From contig CAYPQK010000051.1 of the NCBI GenBank assembly GCA_964412895.1, forward strand, positions 1 through 22,146: a stretch of 22,146 bases of DNA. Direction: 5' to 3'. The number at the start of each line of letters is the position of its first letter. Positions within the stretch are counted from its first letter, which is position 1. Position numbers and translations under genes: made by a program. The notes under the pieces are model-generated. The model saw nothing but the letters and a program-made list of their open reading frames with translations, was not told where the DNA came from and did not search any database. Shown piece after piece: positions 7,181 through 16,100 of the stretch. The DNA is from CALMRE01 sp964412895 (GTDB lineage: Bacteria; UBP6; UBA1177; JAKLFG01).

Positions 7181-10100
7181 GCGATCGGCGACGGTGTCTT
7201 CCCTGATATCGACCGTCAACTCGGCGTAATCGACGGCGATGAGCGGATCGCCGTTACTGCCGCAACCGGCCTTGTCTTTCGCCTCGATCTTGAAATAGAG
7301 TTCCGATGCCTCGCCGTTGAGGAGTTTCTGGATGATCTCGGGCTTGTTGACCGAGAATTTAAGTTCGGTGACCGCCGTGCGCGCCGCCGGACTCTGATCA
7401 AGCAGGAGCCAGCGGTCGTTCGCCCATCCATAGAGTGTCACGCCGTTGGTAGCGGTGCAGGTGGTTCCGTACACCGTCGCGCCGGCATAAACGCTCAAGG
7501 ATATCGACTCGATATCGCGCCACGCGTATCCTTCCGCGAGTCCGGCGGCATCGAGACTCACCGTGAACAATTGCGAAGGATATTCCGACGCGCCGGTACG
7601 CAGAACATTGGTCTTGCTGTACTGGACCTGCGAATCCTCCATCCCGATGACGCCGCCCCAACTGGCGACCTCGCCCTTGTTCGCGTCATAATAACCTTTG
7701 TGGAAGTAAAGGATGGATTTGTCGCTGAACGCGTCGCCGTTGATCACATCCAACTTACTCCATGAGGTGGCGGCACTGTTATATATCCATGTATCGGAGA
7801 TGGAAAGATAGTTCCCTTCGCTCCAGTCCTCGAAGATCATGCCGCCCGACAGTACGGTCCTTCTCATGGTCGGATCATAGACCATCATCTGTCCCCAGCG
7901 CGGCATGGGGCTCTGCGTCACGGTAAGGTTCTCCCAGCAATCGGTGTCGTTGAACGGGCAACTGGCATAACTGCCCCATGTCCACGGATTGGTGATGGCC
8001 TTCGTCCATGCGTAGGTGGCACCGTTATACTCCCATGTGTCGCCGTAGCCGGTGTAGTAAAAAGCGCCGGATTCCTCACCGCCGAAAACTATGATCCTCT
8101 GCTTCACCGGATCGTAGGTCATCCCGGCATGGATCCGCGCCTCGATGGTCGAATTGGTCTGATAGTACCACCAACGGGTCGCGTTATCCCATTCGTACAA
8201 CTGCCGCGTATAATTACCCGCATTGTCCATACCGCCGAATATGACCATCCGGTTCCTCACGCTGTCGTAGGCGGCGCTGTGGTACATTCTGGCACCCGGC
8301 GTAGAACCTCCGGCCACACTCCGCAGAGACCAGTCGGTCCCGTTCCACTGATAAACGCTATTGCTGTACGCCTCGCCGCCGTCCCTGCCACCGAACATCA
8401 GGAGGGTATTGTCGGTGGTGTCGAAAACCAGCGAATGGCCGTAACGGTAGACGGTCGTCGCGGGGGCAAGCTTCTTCCACGCATAGCCGTTCCATTCCCA
8501 TGTCTCGCCCGAAACGACGGCGCTCGAGAATTTGCCGCCGTGCAGTATGGTCACATTCCGGGAGGGATCGTAGGCGACGGCATAATGGGTCTTCGCGGTC
8601 GGATAGGTCGCCGCGATATCGGCCGCCGACAGACGGGTCCACTTCGTACCGTCCCATTCCCATGTATCGAAATAATAGGCCGAACCGCTACCGATGCCGC
8701 CGTAGAGGATCACCGTCTGTCGCCCTTCGTGATACGCCATGATCCCCTGACTTCGCGCCGCCGGGATATCGCCCGTCGGCGACTTCAGCGTCCAACTCGT
8801 CCCGTTCCACTCGCGCAGTTCGTTGTACGGGGTCGTCCCCACCCTGCCGCCGAAATAGACGATGACCTTCCGCTTGGCATCATAGGCCATCATGGGGAGA
8901 TCCCTTGTCGGGGCCCCGGCGCAGCCGGTCGTGCCGCCACAGACCGTTATCCATTTCTGCCCGCTGTACTCAAGGGTCTTGTCGCCGAGGTTGCTACCGC
9001 CCGCGGCGACCATCACCCGCCGGTCGCGGTCGTACGCGATCCTGACGCCGGGACCGCCGGGGGAATCGCTCATACGGGGCATTTCGCGCCAGCTTTCGCC
9101 GTCGTACTCATAGACATTCGAGTTCGCGCCGCCCGACGCACCACCCGCAAGGACCATCACGCCGCGGTGGATATCGTACGCCATAGCGCCATAACTTATG
9201 CCGACGGGATCTCCGTCCCCTTCGGGGTCTGAGGGGGCTATCCGTTTCCAGCTTCTCCCGTTCCATTCCCATGTGGTGTCCATATACACGCCGGCGGCAT
9301 CGGAACCACCATAATAGACGCAGACCCCTCTCCGGTTGTCGTACGCCATCTGCCCGGCCGATATCGGGACCGGCTCGCCGTCCCCTTCGGGATCATCGAC
9401 CACCGCGACATTCCACTTGCCGTCGTACCATTCCCATGTCTCGTTGTACAGATACAGATACTGGCCGCCGAACAGGACCAGTTTGCCTCGTCCCGCATCG
9501 TAACACATGTTCGTACGCCAGGAGGCGGAGGGATGGACATCGGTCGGGAGTTGTATCCATTTCGATATCGTGCCGCTTTCCTGCGATGAAGAATCCCTTC
9601 TGTTCAAATAGGTACCACTCACCGGCTGCGAAGTATTGATGCCGGGAGCGATGAGCGATGTCCCGGTATTCTTGGCCAGAGACCATTCATGCGGGTTGGC
9701 CAGATCGCTGCCCGCCACCTTGTAACCCATGGTCGCGATGTAACGGGTATTCTCGACCGGTAGCAGATCGGTCGCCGGCTCGAAGCCCGCCGCGGGCATC
9801 ATCGAAGCACCGGTCCTGCCGATCGGGTTAAGGTAGACCGTCTCGACATTGCCGGACGACATGTTCGACATATAGAAACTGTCGTCGGCGTTCACCGCTG
9901 TCTGACCGGCGAAACTGCCCGAAGCGGTATAGGCGGTGACCATGACGATATTGCCGTCCAGTCTCGCCCCCGCAGCGCCCTCCAGTTTATAACGCGGAAG
10001 TCCCGCGGTCTCTTCCGAGCCGTAGGGTATGCGGATGAAACGGACCAGTTCCATGTCGATATCGGCGGCGTCGGTCGGGGTCTTGTCTATCGCCATCTTC

Positions 10101-13100
10101 CATGAAAGGCTGCGGGTCGCGGCGTTGCCGAGCCGGTCGGACCAAGTGACACTGAGGGTGTAGGTCCCGGCGGCATCGGCGTCGGTGAGCGTCCGGTAAT
10201 AAACGACCTGATCGGTACTCACGGTGGGCGACCCCAAATTGAAGCCGTTGAGCGTCACCGTGCCGTCGGCGACGACCTCATCGGCATACAGGGAGAGGAG
10301 GACCGACACCAACTCGTTGGTGAGCGGATCACGGATACTGTAATTCTGTATCTTGCCGATCGCATCGCGGGCGTAGGAGAAAGCGGGGATACGGTCGAAC
10401 AGGTCACTGACCAGCCGCGGGCCGGAGAAGTCGTAGACGACCGCCTGCAACTGGCTCTTGACGGTGATGTTCCCGGCGCGATCCTCGGCGGTGAGGGTCA
10501 CGAACTTGTTCCCCTCCCCTTCGGTATCTTCAACCGTGTGGGTGTAGCAATACTTGCCCGCCGCGGGCACCGCACAGGCGACCTGCGTCATCGCGAAGCC
10601 GCCCAGATCGAGCACCGGATCGGCGGCGAGCGGTTCGGTGGTGGTTATGGTCACCTCGGCCGAAACGATATGGCCGTCGGCGGCCGCATACCGGCCGTCA
10701 GGGTACTGCACGCCGCTGTTGGCCGTGACCGTGATGCCGGTGACGGTGATGGTCGCCGCGGTACGGTCGACGGTGGTCGATCCGATGGCGAGATAGCCGG
10801 TCGTGTTCCCGGCGGCATCGGTCGCCGTCGCGGTGAAGTTGTAGGTGGTCTGCGTATCGCCCGCCAGCACGGTGTGGGTGCAGGTGTAGGACTTGTTATC
10901 GGAAGTAGTACAGGAGGAACCGCTGGTAAGGCCGTTCCAGTTGAAGGTCATGTTGGAAACCGTTTCGGAATAGTTGAAGGTCGCCTTCACCACCGCACCG
11001 ACCATGGCGTAGGTCGGGGTGACCGTCGGACTGATGAGTGTCGGGACCGTCACATCGAACGGCGCGGTCGAGGCGGCGGTCACGGTGTTCTGGTTAGCCG
11101 CGCGATCCTCGAGTTCGGTCGTTATGGTCTTGCTGCCGTCGCCGTCGGTCGACTGCACGGTGTAGCAGTAGGCATAGGCCCGGGTCCCGGTGCAACCGGT
11201 CGCGGTCATCGTACTACCGCCGATACGGACCACCGGCGTCCTGCCGAGCGTGTCGTTCACATCGAATTCGTAGCGCACCTTGTCGCCCGCCTTGAGCGGC
11301 GTCTTGAAGGTCACGCCGTCGGAAGCGAGGAGATAGAGCGTTTCGGCCGTTATCGCCGGGAGAGTACGATCGACAGTGAAGGTACCCAGCGTCGTGGCCG
11401 ACAGCGTGTTGCCCGCCGCGTCGACCGCCGCCACCGCGAGCGTGTAGGCCTGCTGGGCATCGGTCGAACCCACGGTGTGGGTACAACTGTAGACCACATT
11501 GTCGCCGCTCGTGCAGGTGAAGGTCAGCACCCCGTTGCCGCTGATGGTCACATTGCCGCTCGTTATCGGTTCGGTGAAGCTGAACGACGCCGTCACGACG
11601 GCCCCCTGTTTCGCGTAGGCCGGGCTCACCGTCGGATTGAGCACCGACGGAGCGGTCACATCGAACGGCGCGGTCTGAGCAAGGATGGTGTTGGTGCTGT
11701 TGTCCGACTGGTCGACCAGATAGACGCGGATCTGCTTCTGCCCATCGCCGTCGGAAGCCTGCACGGTGTAACGATAGGCGTAATTGAGCCCGACCTTCGC
11801 CGTCTGGGTCATGATCTGGCCACCGACGGTGACCACCGGATCGGAACCGAGCGTCTCGGAAGCGGTGAAGGTCACGACCACCTTGTCGCCGGTCGTTATC
11901 GAGCTCTTCTGGACCGTCAGAGCGGCGTTCCAGAAGGTGGCATTCGGTGAATCGGCGGTCGGCGCGATACGGTCGATGGAGACCGCGCCGATGATCTCGT
12001 CGGTGAGCGTGTTGCCCGCCGCATCGGTCGCGTCGACGACGATATCGTACCCGTTGTTGTCGGCCAACTGCACCACTCTGCCGCACACATACTGTTTGTT
12101 ATCGGAAGTGGCACAGGAGAAACTCAGTCCCCCGGCGGAACTGACACTCATGTTCGCGAGCAGTATCTCCTCGCTGAAACTGAACCTCACGACGATGGTC
12201 GAAGAGGCGTTCGCCTTCGTAGGCGCAATGATCGGATTGAGCACCGCCGGTACCGTCACATCGAACGGCGCGGTCGAACCGAGCGTGGTCGCCCCGGTGT
12301 TGTCGGATTGGTCGGTCATTTCGATGCGGACCGTCTTCTGGCCGTCCCCGTCGGATGCCTGCACGGTGTACTGGTAGGTGTAATCGAGTCCGGCCTGCGC
12401 CGTTTTGGTCATGAGCTGGCCGCCGATCTGCACCTGCGGATCGTTCTTGAGCGTCTCGGAGGCGGTGAAGGTGACCCGCACCTTATCGAGCGCCGTCACG
12501 ACCGTCTTGTTGGCCGTCATGCCGCTGTTCCAGAGGGTCAGCACCGGGTTGTTAGCCGTCGGCAGGACGCGATCTATGGTGAAGGTGCCGAGAAGCGAAT
12601 CGGTCAGCGTATTCCCCGCCGCGTCGGTCGCCGACACAAGAATGCCGTAACCGGCGCCGTCGGCGAGGGCCACCGAACGGGTGCAGAGATACTGTTTATT
12701 GTCGCTCGTAGAACAACCGTACGCGAGACTCTGGCCATCATTGGAACGCACCGTAACGGTCGCCGGGAGTATAGCCTCGCTGAAACTGAAAGCAACGCGG
12801 ATAAGCGACGAGGCGTTCGCCTTCAGCGGCACGATGACCGGGTTGAGAGCCGCCGGGGCGGTCACATCGAACGGCGCGGTTGACGCCAGTGTCGTCGAGG
12901 AATGGTTGTCGTATTCGTCGGTAAGTTCTATGCGGACCTGTTTCTGGCCGTCGCCGTCGGTCGCCTGCACGGTATACTGGTAGGTGTAGTTCAGTCCCGC
13001 CTGAGCGGTCTTTGTCATCGCCTGACCCGCTATCTGAACGACCGGATCGTTCTTGAGGATGTCGGACGAGGTGAAGGTCACGCGTACCTTGTCGCCGGCC

Positions 13101-16100
13101 GTGACGACCGTCTTGTTCCCCGTCATGCCGCTGTTCCAGAGGGTCAGGATCGGGCTGACGACCGCCGGATCGATGCGGTCGATGGCAACACTGCCGATCG
13201 TTTCGCCGGTAATGCTGTTGCCCGCCGTATCCTCGGCATCGACAAGGATGTCGTAGCCGCCGCCGTCGGCGACCTGCACGGTACGGGTGCAGACATAGGT
13301 CTTCTGATCGGGCGTCGAGCAGGTGAATGCCAGCCCGCCGTCGGAGAGGACCGTCATCTTGAGGGGGTCGATCTCCTCACTGAAGCTGAAGCTGGCGGTG
13401 ACGACGCTCGTCGCGTTCGCCTTTTCGGGGCTGATGACCGGGTTGAGGATCGCCGGGGCGGTCACATCGAACGCCGCCGTTTCGGTGAGGGTGGTCGAAG
13501 AATGGTTGTCATATTCGTCGGTCAGTTCGACGCGGATCGCCTTCAGACCGTCGCCGTCGGCGGTCTGTACCGTGTAAAGATATGTGTAATCGAGGCCATT
13601 CTGAGCGCTCTTGGTCATCGGTTGGCCCGCTATAGACACCACCGGATCGCTCCCCAGCGTCTTGGTCACGGAGAAGATCAGTTCGACCGTGTCTCCCGCC
13701 TTGACGACCGTTTTCGCAAGCGTCATCGCGGCGTTCCAGAGATTGAGCGTCACGGTGCCGACCAGCGGGTTGACGCGGTCTATCTCGACGGAGCCGACCG
13801 CAAGGCCGGTCGCGCTGTTCCCCGCCGCATCGGTCGCGGCGGCCACTATCGCGTAGCCGGCCCCGTCGCCGGCGGTCACCGAACGGGTGCAGGTATAGGA
13901 TTTATTGTCGGTCGTCACGCAGGCGAACAACAGGCCGCCCGCCGAAGCGACGCTCATGGCGCCCGGCAGTATCTCCTCGCTGAAGGAGAAGGTCACGGTG
14001 ATGGTGCTGGTCCCGTTCGCCTTCTGCGGCGTCACGATCGGGTTGAGCAGCGCCGGATCGGTCACATCAAAGCGCGGCTTGCCGGCCAGCGTCTTGACCA
14101 TGATATTCCCCGCTTCGTCGACCGTCTCTATGCGCACCTCTTTCTCACCGTCGCCGTCAGCCGCGTCGACCACGATGCAGTAATCGTAGGTGGCAGGGCC
14201 TGGGCAGGCGGTAGCCAAACGACCCGCGATCGATACCAACGGGGCGGTCGGAGGCGTTTCGTCTATCTCGAAAGAGACGCGGACCGCATCGCCCGCCTTA
14301 GATATGGTCTTGGGCGTCGTGCAGTCGATGCCGGTGCACTGCGTCACCGCCTCGCCCGATATCACGGGACGCTTGCGGTCGATCACGGCATTGAGGCCGA
14401 GCGCTTCTCCGTTCGTTTCATCGGCCGGGTTGATGTAATTGCCGGCAAGATCGCGGCCGTTCACCCAGAGTTCGTACACGGCGATCTCCCAAGTGACGCC
14501 GACCAGCGACGCGGTGCATTTCCAACTCTTGGCGCTTCCCTGCGCCGTGCAGGCAAAGTCGCCGGTGACGGGCGCTCCGGCATCGCCTGAAAGTTTGTTC
14601 CCGACGAGCGTCACCGCTTCGACATCCTCGGGGAAACTGAAACGGACATCGATGGCGGTCGTCTGACGGTTCGCCGTTTCGGGCGATACGGTCGGATTGA
14701 GCGGCGCGGGGGAGGTGGTGTCATAGGTGACGGTATCGGCGAGGTCTATCGAGGCGCTGTTGCCGGCCGGGTCTTGAAAGGCCACCGTGATGAGCTTACT
14801 GCCGTCGCCCTCTTCCGGGGCGGCGGTATGGCGATATTCGTAGGCGTTGCCGATCTTCTGCGTGTACGCGCCGAGCTGGAGCGCCCCCACCTTCACGATG
14901 GGATCGCCCTCGAGCGTTTCGGATGCGGTGAACGAGATGATGAACTCGTCGCCCAGTTTGAGCGTCTGTGGCGCAACATCCTGCGCGATAAGCGTCGGTA
15001 TCTCGCGATCGATCGAAACGGTGCCGATGATCAGACCGGTCGCGTCGTTGCCCGCCTTGTCGGTCGCCGATACGGTCACCGGATAGTCGTTTACCTGCGT
15101 GTCGCCGACGGCGAAGGTATAGTCGCAGACGAAGTCGCGGCGCGGCACGCCGTTGAGCGGGCAGTTCGCGCCGGCAAGGCCGAGCCCGCCGTCGGAAAGC
15201 GCCGTCATGACGACCTCTTCGGTGAAGGAGAACTTCACCTCGACCTTCAGGGTCGCCTTGTTGCTCTTCGTCGGGAGGATGATGGTGTTGGCCAATTCGG
15301 CATCGGTCATGTCGAACGATACCTGTCCAACGGCGTAGGTATCGGCATTGCCCGCCTCATCCTTGAGTTCGACCGTGATATCCTTCGCCCCTTCGCCGTC
15401 GCTCTGCTGGACGGTGTGGGTGCAGGTGTACTGCTGGGTGCCGTCGTCGAAGGTACAGCCGGCCACCTCGATGAGGCCGATGCGGACGGTGTGTTCGGCG
15501 ATGGTCTCGGCCACCGTGAAGGAGATGGTGACGGTATCGCCCTCCTTGGCAAGGCTCTTGTCGGTGTCGCCGTTGACCGCGACATCGGGTCCGCTCAGGG
15601 TCGGCGCCGTATTGTCTATCGCCACACTACCGATGGCGATGGTCCCCGCTATCGGGTTGCCCGCCATGTCGGTCGCCGCGGTGATGGTGACGGGGAAACT
15701 TCCCTCGTCGTCGCTGCCGTCGACGGTATGCTTGAATATGAAAAGCCGTTTGTTGGTGTCTTCATTGAAGCGGGTGAATTTGCCGTCGAGGAGGCCCCAG
15801 TCGATGACCACCCCTTCGACATCCTCGGTGAAGCTGAAGCGGACATCGATCACCGCGCCGAGATTCGCCTTCTCCGGGGCGATGACCGGGTTGACCACCT
15901 CGGGCGCCGTCACATCGTACTCTATCGTCACATACTGGTCGGCCGCATCTTTCAGCGTGCGGCCGGTGGTGTTGCCGGCCAGATCGGTCAGTTGCAACGC
16001 TATCTGCTTCACGCCGTCCCCTTCGTCGGCTGCCGCGGCATGGGTACAGGTGTAGTCGAGTCCGTCGACGGTGCATTCGCTGGAGATGTTCTTCGCGCCG

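Noticed and set aside
12902..14590. A 562-codon plus-strand open frame, with similar ones at 10538-11950 and 8129-9232
   Set aside because: They mirror the periodicity and codon bias of the giant gene on the opposite strand, lack good ribosome binding sites and encode low-complexity Arg/Gly/His-rich sequence.
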